From positions 1-8,622 of the forward strand of contig MHRX01000027.1 of assembly GCA_001822655.1 (NCBI GenBank): DNA of 8,622 nucleotides, in the 5' to 3' direction. Origin of the DNA: Candidatus Taylorbacteria bacterium RIFCSPLOWO2_01_FULL_45_15b (GTDB taxonomy: Bacteria; Patescibacteriota; Minisyncoccia; Phycocordibacterales; 01-FULL-45-15b). The translations under genes and the position numbers were made by a program. The notes beneath the pieces are model-generated. The model did not search any database, was not told the DNA's origin, and worked only from the letters and a program-made list of their open reading frames with translations. Positions 1 through 5,898 of this stretch are shown here, piece after piece. Every line of letters starts with the position of its first letter. Position 1 is the stretch's first letter.

Positions 1-126
1 AAGCATTCCCGCCGTGGTCTCCTCCAAATGGTGGCTGACAGACAATCACATTTGAATTACCTTAAAAAAAAGAGTGCTAGACGGTATAATGCAATAGTGA
101 AGAAACTGGAACTGAAGAGGAAGTAG
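1..126 (+). CDS. rpsO: 30S ribosomal protein S15, C-terminal part (5' end outside window)
   Basis: The frame open from base 1 encodes 41 residues ending in a TAG at 124-126. It reads KHSRRGLLQMVADR, then LNYLKKKSARRYNAIVKKLE and a basic tail. This matches the C-terminal half of S15, whose HSRRGLL segment and following helix bind 16S rRNA in the central domain and the bridge to the large subunit. The start and the first half of the protein lie to the left of the window. Its position upstream of pnp fits the classic rpsO-pnp order, although about 2.1 kb of other genes separates the two here. No terminator is visible after the stop; the first heptad repeat begins 7 nt later. Identification rests on the residue pattern, which is very characteristic. 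Confidence 0.93.
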   Translation, partial: KHSRRGLLQMVADRQSHLNYLKKKSARRYNAIVKKLELKRK

Positions 127-133
127 GAAAGTA

Positions 134-163
134 GATTCAGGATGCAGGATTCAAGTTTCAGGA
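134..163 (+). repeat. Left inverted-repeat arm, heptad-periodic
   Basis: The arm reads as consecutive degenerate 7-nt units, among them gattcag, gatgcag and gtttcag. Bases 134-155 are the reverse complement of 609-630 with two mismatches. The ATG at 142, which could extend the four-helix gene, falls inside this repeat and is therefore an unlikely start. Confidence 0.75.
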
Positions 164-216
164 GTATCACCCCAATAATCCGCACGAATATAGAGAAGTT
201 ATTTTACACGACATTC

Positions 217-570
217 ATGAACCAAGAAAAAATTCGTGAATTTACCGATCTTAGAGTATGGCAGGCGGCTCATCAACTTGTTATTTCAATCTATAAACTG
301 ACGAAATTATTTCCAAAATCAGAAATATTTGGACTCATCAGCCAGATGCAGAGGTCTGCGGTTTCAATCACTTCAAACATTGCCGAGGGTTTCGGTAGAC
401 AAACCTATAAAGAAAAAATACAATTCTACTATCAAGCACAAGGATCACTGACTGAACTTAAAAATCAAGTGATTCTTTCGCGCGATATTTCTTACATAAC
501 CCAAAAAGATTTCGAATCCCATGGGTCACGCCGTGAGTACGCATCGTTTACTCCAGGCATTTATTACTAA
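217..570 (+). CDS. Four-helix-bundle protein (S23 / 23S rRNA intervening-sequence family), 3' end frameshifted
   Basis: From the ATG at 217 the protein begins MNQEKIREFTDLRVWQAAHQ. It continues with the family hallmarks SAVSITSNIAEGFGR (residues 48-61) and YYQAQGSLTEL (71-81), so this is the four-helix-bundle family of 23S rRNA intervening-sequence ORFs and the Avd accessory protein of diversity-generating retroelements. The family is thought to bind nucleic acid through a basic surface. The start at 142 is rejected because its extra residues come from the repeat arm. After DFES (residue 101) the frame becomes unrelated and stops at 570, while the expected fourth helix continues in the +1 frame to 613. 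About 100 of some 131 residues are therefore intact in frame. No Shine-Dalgarno is visible. It could be a decaying gene, a base-call error, or a shift at tcc-c. Confidence 0.8.
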   Translation: MNQEKIREFTDLRVWQAAHQLVISIYKLTKLFPKSEIFGLISQMQRSAVSITSNIAEGFGRQTYKEKIQFYYQAQGSLTELKNQVILSRDISYITQKDFESHGSRREYASFTPGIYY

Positions 571-613
571 AAGCAAGGAGATTCTCCGCTCTCGACTCAA
601 GACCCCTTCTTGA
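520..613 (+). pseudogene. Displaced C-terminal codons of the four-helix-bundle gene (+1 frame)
   Basis: Read from 521, this frame gives MGHAVSTHRLLQAFITKSKE and a further ten residues ending in TPS before the TGA at 611-613. That is the amphipathic, basic fourth helix expected after DFES. Removing one C from the ccc run at 518-520, or adding two bases, joins the two parts into a protein of about 131 residues. The stop lies within the right inverted-repeat arm. Confidence 0.75.
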
Positions 614-637
614 ATCCTGAATCTTGAATCTTTATTC
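609..637 (-). repeat. Right inverted-repeat arm, heptad-periodic
   Basis: The arm is built from near-identical 7-nt units (cttgaat, cctgaat, cttgaat, ctttatt) and is the inverse of the arm at 134-155. It holds the displaced stop of the four-helix gene, and a weak promoter-like pair (ttgaat 610-615, tattcc 633-638, 17-nt spacer) points toward the NYN gene. Confidence 0.75.
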
Positions 638-647
638 CATTTATTCT

Positions 648-1223
648 ATGACAGTTATTAAGCATAAGGAACAACGAGTGGGAATTTTTATTGATACGCA
701 AAACCTTTATCACAGCGCAAAAAACTTATACCGCGCAAAAGTAAACTTTGGAAATGTGGTGAAAGACGCCCTCGCTGATCGGGTACTCATTCGCGCTGTG
801 GCATATCTTGTTACTACAGATTCAGGTGAAGAGAAAGGGTTTTTTGAAGCGCTTGAACGTCTCGGTATTGAAACGAAAACAAAGGATTTGCAGGTTTTCT
901 ACGGCGGAGCAAAAAAGGCCGATTGGGACGTCGGTTTGGCAGTGGACGCAATAAAAATGTCCCCTAAATTGGATACTGTCATTATTGCCTCTGGAGACGG
1001 AGATTTCGTACCACTCGTTGAATACCTCAAGGTGAATGCGGGGTGTCAAGTGGAGGTCATCTCATTCGGAAAGTCCTCTTCGCTAAAATTAAAAGAAATA
1101 GCTGACGACTTCGTAGACCTCGATAAAAATCCCCGACAATATTTGATCGGGCCACAGCGAGGACTCCGCCGTCGCCCGGGAAAAAATGCGGATACAACAC
1201 CCACTGAAGAGGAAGCAGAGTAG
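648..1223 (+). CDS. NYN domain protein (LabA/DUF88-like PIN-superfamily nuclease)
   Basis: The 191-residue product carries the NYN signature. Strand 1 is GIFIDTQN with Asp16 and Asn19, the middle motif is ADWDVGLAVDAI (Asp92, Asp94, Asp100), and TVIIASGDGDF holds Asp117 and Asp119. These acidic residues are the expected metal-binding set of this PIN-like fold, whose studied members cleave RNA. The exact substrate here is unknown. The C-terminus after about residue 170 is basic and then acidic (PTEEEAE) and is probably disordered. The ATG at 648 is preferred over a TTG at 624 because the extra residues would come from the repeat arm. There is no Shine-Dalgarno. The gene lies just after the four-helix cassette and before pnp, so a role in RNA turnover is plausible but inferred. 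Confidence 0.88.
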   Translation: MTVIKHKEQRVGIFIDTQNLYHSAKNLYRAKVNFGNVVKDALADRVLIRAVAYLVTTDSGEEKGFFEALERLGIETKTKDLQVFYGGAKKADWDVGLAVDAIKMSPKLDTVIIASGDGDFVPLVEYLKVNAGCQVEVISFGKSSSLKLKEIADDFVDLDKNPRQYLIGPQRGLRRRPGKNADTTPTEEEAE

Positions 1224-1376
1224 AGTTAATGAGACACATTATAGAAGAACGGTTTTTGTCATTTTTCCAAAATGTGCACAAAATAAAGTTTTTTTTGCTT
1301 TGTGGTGTGGAAAATTACTATGACGGACGCGACACGACTTGACAATATTAGGTTGTATGCTATCATCGTGAGTTAG
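1224..1376. other. Intergenic region without a gene
   Basis: This 153-nt stretch holds an AT-rich hairpin candidate (catttt/aaaatg, 1259-1273), the 8-bp palindrome tgtgcaca (1272-1279) and a run of eight T (1289-1296). None makes a convincing terminator for the NYN gene, because there is no GC-rich stem next to the T run. The promoter of the next gene occupies its right end. Confidence 0.5.
1339..1366 (+). promoter_or_regulatory. Sigma70-type promoter of the small membrane protein gene
   Basis: A perfect -35 box TTGACA (1339-1344) is separated by 16 nt from TATCAT (1361-1366). Transcription would start near 1373, only a few bases before the ATG at 1377, which implies a leaderless or nearly leaderless mRNA. 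Confidence 0.7.
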
Positions 1377-1568
1377 ATGAAACCATACATGTGGAAGACA
1401 CTTCAAATCAGCGTCGTATTCATGTTCGCAATTGTCCTTGCGATGTCAAGCAAAGAATTCGCGGAACTTCCCAAAGTTCTTGCACTCGCGACGGGAACAA
1501 TCCTTGTCGCCGTGGCGGTCGGGCGGATTATCCGCCCCCGCATCATGGGGAGAAAAATCCCTGACTGA
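1377..1568 (+). CDS. Small two-helix membrane protein of unknown function
   Basis: The 63-residue product has two hydrophobic stretches, about residues 7-23 (KTLQISVVFMFAIVLAM) and 33-49 (KVLALATGTILVAVAVG). A short polar hairpin joins them, and a strongly basic tail follows (RIIRPRIMGRK), which suggests an inner-membrane protein with both ends inside. I do not recognise a family. It is accepted as a gene because it sits in a complete transcription unit: a strong promoter at 1339-1366, the ATG about 4 nt after the predicted transcription start, and a rho-independent terminator 12 nt after the stop. There is no Shine-Dalgarno, as expected for a leaderless message. Overlapping frames here lack such signals. 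Confidence 0.7.
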   Translation: MKPYMWKTLQISVVFMFAIVLAMSSKEFAELPKVLALATGTILVAVAVGRIIRPRIMGRKIPD

Positions 1569-1579
1569 CCAACAATCAC

Positions 1580-1614
1580 ATACCTGTCGCAAGTTGCGAT
1601 GGGTATTTTCATTT
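1580..1614 (+). terminator. Rho-independent terminator of the small membrane protein gene
   Basis: The arms 1580-1591 and 1595-1606 form a 12-bp stem, including two G-U pairs, around the 3-nt loop agt. The downstream run ttttcattt (1606-1614) is U-rich. It lies 12 nt after the stop at 1568. Confidence 0.75.
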
Positions 1615-1649
1615 ATTCAAATTAGTAAGCAGACTCTTAACATTTCTAT

Positions 1650-1673
1650 AAAAAAACCGGCCCTCGGGCCGGT
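1650..1673 (-). terminator. Rho-independent terminator of the minus-strand gene
   Basis: Bases 1656-1673 form the perfect GC-rich inverted repeat accggccc / gggccggt, which opens to a ctcg tetraloop. On the minus strand it is followed by a run of T. It begins 5 nt after the stop of the minus-strand gene at 1679, and it has no T run in the plus direction. Confidence 0.88.
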
Positions 1674-1678
1674 GTCGA

Positions 1679-2050
1679 TCATGATAGCGCCAAAGCAATA
1701 CGTTCGGAAAGTCTTTTGGCGTCTTCAATTTGGATAATATCCCAAAACATTTCAACCACCGGAGCTGTGTATACCAAGGACTCCTCCTCACTCGCAAGTT
1801 CCAGTCTGCAGTACTCACAATATAAAACGTGAAGAAAATCACGTAAGTTTAACTCCAATAGAAGGCCGTCAAACGTGAACTGTTGGTGACGAAAAACAAG
1901 TGAGCCCGCCTCCCCATCGCTGAAACAGGGACGATGAGGCATTGGTGGCAACATGGTCCCAACAACTTGATTCAGTGTCGCCCCGAGTAACATGGCCCGC
2001 TCGACTGACAACACCCTTCGAATCCGCCGTCGTATGCTTTTGGCGCTCAT
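1679..2050 (-). CDS. Protein of unknown function, 123 residues
   Basis: The product is soluble, with a very basic N-terminus (MSAKSIRRRIRRVLS) followed by helix-forming segments. The middle holds a single CxxC pair (LYCEYCRLEL, Cys78 and Cys81) and an isolated Cys42, too few to claim a zinc finger. The C-terminus, EMFWDIIQIEDAKRLSERIA, looks amphipathic. I do not recognise the family. The gene is well supported by its context: a promoter at 2069-2096, the Shine-Dalgarno-like AAGAGG 7 nt before the ATG, and a strong terminator 5 nt after the stop. It points against all neighbours, converges with the small membrane gene and diverges from pnp, so it is an independent transcription unit inserted in the rpsO-pnp interval. 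Confidence 0.8.
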   Translation of the reverse strand: MSAKSIRRRIRRVLSVERAMLLGATLNQVVGTMLPPMPHRPCFSDGEAGSLVFRHQQFTFDGLLLELNLRDFLHVLYCEYCRLELASEEESLVYTAPVVEMFWDIIQIEDAKRLSERIALALS

Positions 2051-2057
2051 ACTTTTT

Positions 2058-2096
2058 CCTCTTGGTACATAATACGATAGAAAATCATTAAGTCAA
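2058..2096 (-). promoter_or_regulatory. Promoter and ribosome binding site of the minus-strand unknown gene
   Basis: On the minus strand TTGACT (2091-2096) is followed after 16 nt by TATTAT (2069-2074), then AAGAGG (2058-2063) and 7 nt later the ATG at 2050. The leader would be only about 12 nt, so the Shine-Dalgarno lies at its very 5' end. Confidence 0.75.
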
Positions 2097-2146
2097 TTGT
2101 GGCGCTTAAATCGCATTTTGTTAGCATTAGAATATTATTCACATTG

Positions 2147-2192
2147 TCTCCAGATAGGTAGATTTCAAGTTTTGAAATCTAAAATCTGGAGA
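2147..2192. repeat. Two-tier palindrome in the pnp leader
   Basis: The outer 9-bp arms tctccagat (2147-2155) and atctggaga (2184-2192) are perfectly complementary. They enclose a second perfect 9-bp stem, agatttcaa (2160-2168) and ttgaaatct (2172-2180), with a 3-nt loop. The right arm shows a 7-nt period (aaatcta, aaatctg). It lacks a T tail and so is not a terminator. It may be another member of the heptad-palindrome class, or a structure in the pnp leader. Confidence 0.7.
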
Positions 2193-2198
2193 TACTAA
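2172..2198 (+). promoter_or_regulatory. Possible pnp promoter
   Basis: TTGAAA (2172-2177) and TACTAA (2193-2198) are 15 nt apart, inside and just after the right half of the palindrome. The spacer is short and the match weak. No better plus-strand promoter is visible between 2100 and 2227. Confidence 0.3.
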
Positions 2199-2203
2199 AT
2201 TCT

Positions 2204-2221
2204 TGGCGACTTTGGTCGCTA
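2204..2221 (+). promoter_or_regulatory. Hairpin next to the pnp start codon
   Basis: gcgac (2206-2210) and gtcgc (2215-2219) pair around the loop tttg, extended by G-U and T-A pairs to 7 bp. The stem ends 6 nt before the ATG at 2228, and no Shine-Dalgarno is present. Translational control through this hairpin is possible; PNPase autoregulates through its leader in E. coli. Confidence 0.45.
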
Positions 2222-2227
2222 TAAAAA

Positions 2228-4363
2228 ATGAAAGTAAAAGAATTCCACACCGACATCGGCGGTAAAAAATTGACCGCCCGATTTACGGATCTTGCACAAC
2301 AAGCAAACGGCTCCGTACTCATCACTTATGGAAATACAATAGTACTCGCGACAGCAGTCATGGGGAAAACTGCGAAAGAGGGGGGAGATTTTTTCCCGCT
2401 TTCGGTCGAATATGAAGAAAAATTTTATGCTTCGGGTCAAATTTTGGGTTCTCGGTTTGTCCGTAGGGAAGGACGCCCGTCTGACGAAGCGATACTGTCC
2501 GGTAGAATTGTTGACAGAACGATTCGACCACTCTTTGACCAACACATCAGACATGAAGTGCAAGTAATACTTACGATTCTTTCTATTGAGGAGGATGACC
2601 CGGACGTACTTGCCGTTCTCGGCGCCTCACTCGCCCTAGGAACATCCGATATTCCATGGAATGGCCCTGTAAGCGCTGTCCGGATCGGAAAAATCAAAGA
2701 CACCGAGCACTTCGTCATGAACCCCACTTATTCATGGCGACAGAACGCTGAAGCTGAATTTGAACTAGTTGCATGCGGAAAAGACGGAAAAATAAACATG
2801 ATCGAGCTTGGTGCCCGAGAATCCAGTGAGTCGGTAGTGATTGAAGCGCTTCACGCCGCATCGCTCGAAATTGATCGTCTCCAAACATTTCAAAAAGATA
2901 TTATCTCCGAAATCGGCAAAAAGAAGAAAAATATGCCGGCAATACCCACGCCCTTAAAAGTCCAGAAACTTTTTGAAGAAAAAATTAAATCAAGACTTGC
3001 AGAATCGTGTTTTAATGGAGCAGGACGGGAAAATGAGTACGCGCTAAAAGACGAATGGCGCATAATCGCCGAAAGTGAGTTGTCTGAAGACGAGACAAAA
3101 TTTGCGGACGGCTATTTTGACTCTGCGGTAAACGATCTACTGCACAAAGAGGCGATAGAAAACTCTCGTCGCCCTGACGGCAGGGGATTCGACGATATTC
3201 GCGAGCTTTTTGCACAAGCAGGAGGAATTTCGCCGATGTTGCATGGTTCGGGCATCTTTTACAGAGGAGCGACACACATTCTCTCGGCTCTGACACTTGG
3301 CGGGCCCGGTGATTCACAAGTTATAGAAGGAATGGAAGTCGAGGCGAAAAAAAGGTTTATGCACCACTATAATTTTCCGCCTTTCTCAACCGGAGAAACA
3401 GGTCGCGTGGGCGGGACAAACAGGCGGATGATCGGCCATGGCGCACTTGCGGAAAAAGCTATCATTCCTGTTCTTCCGCCAAAGGAAATTTTTCCTTACA
3501 CGATTCGCATTGTTTCGGAAGCGCTCTCGTCTAACGGCTCTACATCAATGGCATCAGTTTGCGCATCGTCTCTTGCCCTCATGGATGCGGGTGTGCCTAT
3601 TTCACGGCCAGTTGCAGGCATCGCTTCGGGGCTCCTCATGAAAAATGAGAGAGAATACAAAGTGCTAACCGATATCCAAGGACCGGAAGACCACCATGGC
3701 GATATGGATTTTAAGGTGGCGGGAACAAGCGAGGGTATAACTGCAATTCAGATGGATGTAAAAGTTGACGGAATACCAATCGCCATATTGGCAGAAGCTC
3801 TTGAAAAAGCCCGATCGGCACGACTCAAGATTCTTGATGTGGTTACTGCGGCAATCCCGACTCCACGAAGCGATATTTCCCCAAAGGCTCCGAAAATTCT
3901 GACGCTAAAAGTAAAAGTTGAGGAAATAGGAAAAATTATCGGCCCGGGAGGCAAAACTATCAACACAATAAAGGAGAAGACTCTTGTCGAAGAGATAGAA
4001 ATCGAGGACGACGGCACTATTTTTATTACCGGCAAGAACGGGACTGCTGAAAAAGCGCGTGATATCATTCAGGACATGACCCGGGAATATAAACCTGGAG
4101 AAAAATTCACGGGGGAAGTCGTCAAGCTTGCCGAGTTCGGCGCATTCGTGCGCATCGGTCATGGCGTTGATGGCCTGGTGCATATTTCCGAAATAGCGCC
4201 GTTCAGAATCGATAAAGTCGCGAAATATGTGAAGGAAGGCGACCGCGTGCCGGTAATCATTAAAGAGATCGACGAAAAAGGTCGTATCAGTCTTTCAATA
4301 AAAAAAGCAGACCCCAATTACATTAAAAATATAGATGGAGCCTCAAATACCGAACTCAAATAA
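2228..4363 (+). CDS. pnp: Polyribonucleotide nucleotidyltransferase (PNPase)
   Basis: This 711-residue protein has full PNPase length and architecture. The first RNase PH domain covers about residues 1-215 (FVRREGRPSDEAILSGRIVD), then comes a helical linker. The second RNase PH domain, about 312-545, contains RRPDGRGFDDIRELF and FPPFSTGETGRVGG. Catalytic positions are conserved: SNGSTSMAS holds Ser438-Thr439-Ser440 at the phosphate site, and EDHHGDMDFK holds Asp488, Asp494 and Lys496 at the metal site. A KH domain with the GPGG loop (572-575) and an S1 domain (about 624-692) bind RNA. The enzyme phosphorolytically degrades RNA 3' to 5' and can add tails. The ATG at 2228 gives the usual N-terminus; it lacks a Shine-Dalgarno and follows two hairpins. 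The next gene overlaps its end by 29 nt. Confidence 0.98.
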   Translation: MKVKEFHTDIGGKKLTARFTDLAQQANGSVLITYGNTIVLATAVMGKTAKEGGDFFPLSVEYEEKFYASGQILGSRFVRREGRPSDEAILSGRIVDRTIRPLFDQHIRHEVQVILTILSIEEDDPDVLAVLGASLALGTSDIPWNGPVSAVRIGKIKDTEHFVMNPTYSWRQNAEAEFELVACGKDGKINMIELGARESSESVVIEALHAASLEIDRLQTFQKDIISEIGKKKKNMPAIPTPLKVQKLFEEKIKSRLAESCFNGAGRENEYALKDEWRIIAESELSEDETKFADGYFDSAVNDLLHKEAIENSRRPDGRGFDDIRELFAQAGGISPMLHGSGIFYRGATHILSALTLGGPGDSQVIEGMEVEAKKRFMHHYNFPPFSTGETGRVGGTNRRMIGHGALAEKAIIPVLPPKEIFPYTIRIVSEALSSNGSTSMASVCASSLALMDAGVPISRPVAGIASGLLMKNEREYKVLTDIQGPEDHHGDMDFKVAGTSEGITAIQMDVKVDGIPIAILAEALEKARSARLKILDVVTAAIPTPRSDISPKAPKILTLKVKVEEIGKIIGPGGKTINTIKEKTLVEEIEIEDDGTIFITGKNGTAEKARDIIQDMTREYKPGEKFTGEVVKLAEFGAFVRIGHGVDGLVHISEIAPFRIDKVAKYVKEGDRVPVIIKEIDEKGRISLSIKKADPNYIKNIDGASNTELK

Positions 4364-5465
4364 AGATAATCGACAAAAAATCTTTCACACACTTGAAGAC
4401 GATCTCGAAACGATTGGAAAAGAAGCATCCGCTGACGATATCCTTCAAAAGAAGAAGCGCGTCGATGCCGCTTCACAATTTCTCGATAAATCTGACGCCC
4501 ATGTTTCGCACCATTCAAATGAGGCCGTACCGAGCGAAATTAGCACAGCGCCGCGAAACTCGCTCGGAAGATTGAGCCCGATCCGCACTTACGCAAGCGA
4601 CGTTGGAGAGGCTATCCATAATAAAAATACTTCGCTCATTGATATCGCGCTCGCCGAAAACGCACGAAAGACTGACGAGAAAGAATACGCGGAAGACACT
4701 GCGCGAAAAAAAATAAACGGGCGATATTTCATCGCCACACTTTCCATAATACTTTTAGCCGCGGGAATCATCTGGACCGTAATCGCTCTCATAGACGTAG
4801 CGCCTCGACCAATTATAGCGGTCAACTCGGACGGCCTGATAACTGCCGACGATAGAATAGTCATCAAAGCGTCAGACCTCGATAGGACAAAACTCCGTGC
4901 CGCGCTCATCGCGGCCGAAAAATCGCTTCCACCGGCGGGATTATTCGAGCTTTATCTCGAAAAAACACCCGCAACAAAAGAATCGGCCAGCGTCCCGCTC
5001 GCAACAGAGGAACTATTTCTTATTCTCGAGACGAGCCTGCCTCCCGAGCTTTTGAGGGCTTTTCAAAAAAAATTTTTCCTTGGAGTTGAAAAAAACAGAG
5101 AGGCGCATTTCTTTATCATAATACCGCTAGACTCATACGAAAATGGTTTCGCCGGCATGTTGCGCATTGAAGAAAATCTGCACGCACTGTTCAAAGATCT
5201 GCTCATGTTAAAACCACTCTATACGATTCTCTCAACGCCAGTTGCAACATCGACCGCATCCACAACTCCCGATAAAAAAATCACCGCCCCGCGCTTTGGT
5301 GACGTATTGATCCACAACAAGGACGCGCGAATCCTGAAGACCACGTCGGGGGAATCGTCGCTCATCTATGCTTTTCCAGATACCGGTACATTGATTATTA
5401 CTGACACGCCCGAAACATACCTTGAGATTTCGAGAAAGCTCGACGAAAACAGCCTTGTTCGTTAG
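4335..5465 (+). CDS. Single-pass membrane protein of unknown function
   Basis: The 376-residue product has a charged, probably disordered cytoplasmic N-terminus of about 130 residues. One transmembrane helix follows (about 131-154, YFIATLSIILLAAGIIWTVI) after a basic flank (ARKKINGR), so the C-terminal 220 residues should lie outside. That domain has mixed alpha/beta character. A low-complexity Thr/Ser linker (TPVATSTASTTPDKK) precedes a last module, RFGDVLIHNKDARILKTTSG through LIITDTPETYLEISRKL. I do not recognise a named family; the layout resembles anchored proteins common in Parcubacteria. The ATG at 4335 overlaps pnp by 29 nt, which suggests co-transcription and possibly translational coupling. 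No terminator is visible after the stop. Confidence 0.82.
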   Translation: MEPQIPNSNKDNRQKIFHTLEDDLETIGKEASADDILQKKKRVDAASQFLDKSDAHVSHHSNEAVPSEISTAPRNSLGRLSPIRTYASDVGEAIHNKNTSLIDIALAENARKTDEKEYAEDTARKKINGRYFIATLSIILLAAGIIWTVIALIDVAPRPIIAVNSDGLITADDRIVIKASDLDRTKLRAALIAAEKSLPPAGLFELYLEKTPATKESASVPLATEELFLILETSLPPELLRAFQKKFFLGVEKNREAHFFIIIPLDSYENGFAGMLRIEENLHALFKDLLMLKPLYTILSTPVATSTASTTPDKKITAPRFGDVLIHNKDARILKTTSGESSLIYAFPDTGTLIITDTPETYLEISRKLDENSLVR

Positions 5466-5501
5466 AGAGGCTTGAAGCTGATTGTGTGCGCAAACCGAAA
5501 A

Positions 5502-5530
5502 TTGCAGATACATTTATTCTCCGATACAAT
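5502..5530 (+). promoter_or_regulatory. Promoter of the TraR/DksA-family gene
   Basis: TTGCAG (5502-5507), a 17-nt spacer and TACAAT (5525-5530) form a good sigma70-type promoter. The ATG at 5539 is 8 nt beyond the -10 box, so the message would be leaderless or nearly so. Confidence 0.65.
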
Positions 5531-5538
5531 TGTCAATT

Positions 5539-5898
5539 ATGGAAATCAACAAAGGACACTATAAAAAACTTCTAGAAGATGAACTTCGAACGCTGGAGAG
5601 CGAATTGAAAACTGTTGGACGCATCAACCCCGACAATCCAAAAGACTGGGAACCGACCCCCGCAAAGATGGATACTGATTCAGCAGATCAAAATGAGGTT
5701 GCCGATACCATTGAAGAATTTGAGGAAAATGCCGCAATTTTAAAACAGCTTGAGATTAGATTTAATGAAGTAAAAGAAGGGCTTGTAAGGATTGAAAGCG
5801 GCAATTATGGAGTATGCAAACACTGTGGCAAGATCATTGAGACTGGCCGTCTAGAAGCAAATCCAGCCGCTTCGACTTGCATGGAACACACGAAATAG
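5539..5898 (+). CDS. TraR/DksA-family zinc-finger protein
   Basis: The 119-residue protein begins MEINKGHYKKLLEDEL and has a long helical region like the coiled coil of the DksA/TraR family, including the acidic stretch MDTDSADQNEVADTIEEFEE. The C-terminal zinc finger starts at NYGVCKHCGK (Cys93, Cys96) and ends at TCMEH (Cys114, His117), giving C-x2-C-x17-C-x2-H. The family binds RNA polymerase in the secondary channel and modulates promoter opening, often with ppGpp; whether this short member does so is inferred. The start at 5539 is preferred over an in-frame start at 5482, because the earlier one adds residues unlike the family and would place the predicted promoter inside the gene. The stop lies within the next palindrome's left arm. 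Confidence 0.9.
   Translation: MEINKGHYKKLLEDELRTLESELKTVGRINPDNPKDWEPTPAKMDTDSADQNEVADTIEEFEENAAILKQLEIRFNEVKEGLVRIESGNYGVCKHCGKIIETGRLEANPAASTCMEHTK

Larger units (their letters stand above)
134..630. mobile_element. Inverted-repeat-bounded cassette carrying a four-helix-bundle gene (putative element)
   Basis: Positions 134-155 and 609-630 are inverted copies that match at 20 of 22 bases and enclose one gene of the S23/Avd-like four-helix-bundle family. The cassette sits 7 nt after the rpsO stop, between rpsO and pnp, which are usually neighbours. No transposase and no clear target-site duplication are visible, so mobility is inferred. In 23S rRNA intervening sequences, related ORFs also sit between complementary ends that form a stem; this cassette has the same plan in a protein-coding transcript. 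Confidence 0.4.

Noticed and set aside
142..216. N-terminal extension of the four-helix gene from the ATG at 142.
   Set aside because: The extra residues derive partly from the repeat arm and do not resemble the family, which normally starts close to the FTDLRVWQ-type motif.
134..630. A complete diversity-generating retroelement, suggested by the Avd-like protein.
   Set aside because: No reverse transcriptase, template or variable repeat pair, or C-type-lectin target gene is visible in the window.
624..647. TTG start for the NYN gene at 624.
   Set aside because: It lies inside the heptad repeat and adds residues with no family match; the ATG at 648 suffices.
822..1049. Minus-strand open frame opposite the NYN gene, and similar frames opposite or overlapping pnp, comM and the membrane protein gene.
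   Set aside because: They lie wholly within well-supported genes, show no family motifs and lack start signals.
111..1215. A 13-nt direct repeat, actgaagaggaag, at 111-123 (end of rpsO) and 1203-1215 (end of the NYN gene), which could mark an insertion boundary.
   Set aside because: In a window this size about half a chance 13-mer pair is expected, the flanking bases do not match, and both copies are Glu/Lys-type coding sequence. Kept only as a note.
1259..1296. Terminator after the NYN gene.
   Set aside because: The candidate stem is AT-only and the T run at 1289-1296 lies 15 nt away from it; not called.
5482..5538. Longer start for the TraR/DksA-like gene at 5482.
   Set aside because: The added residues are unlike the family and would place the good promoter at 5502-5530 inside the coding region.
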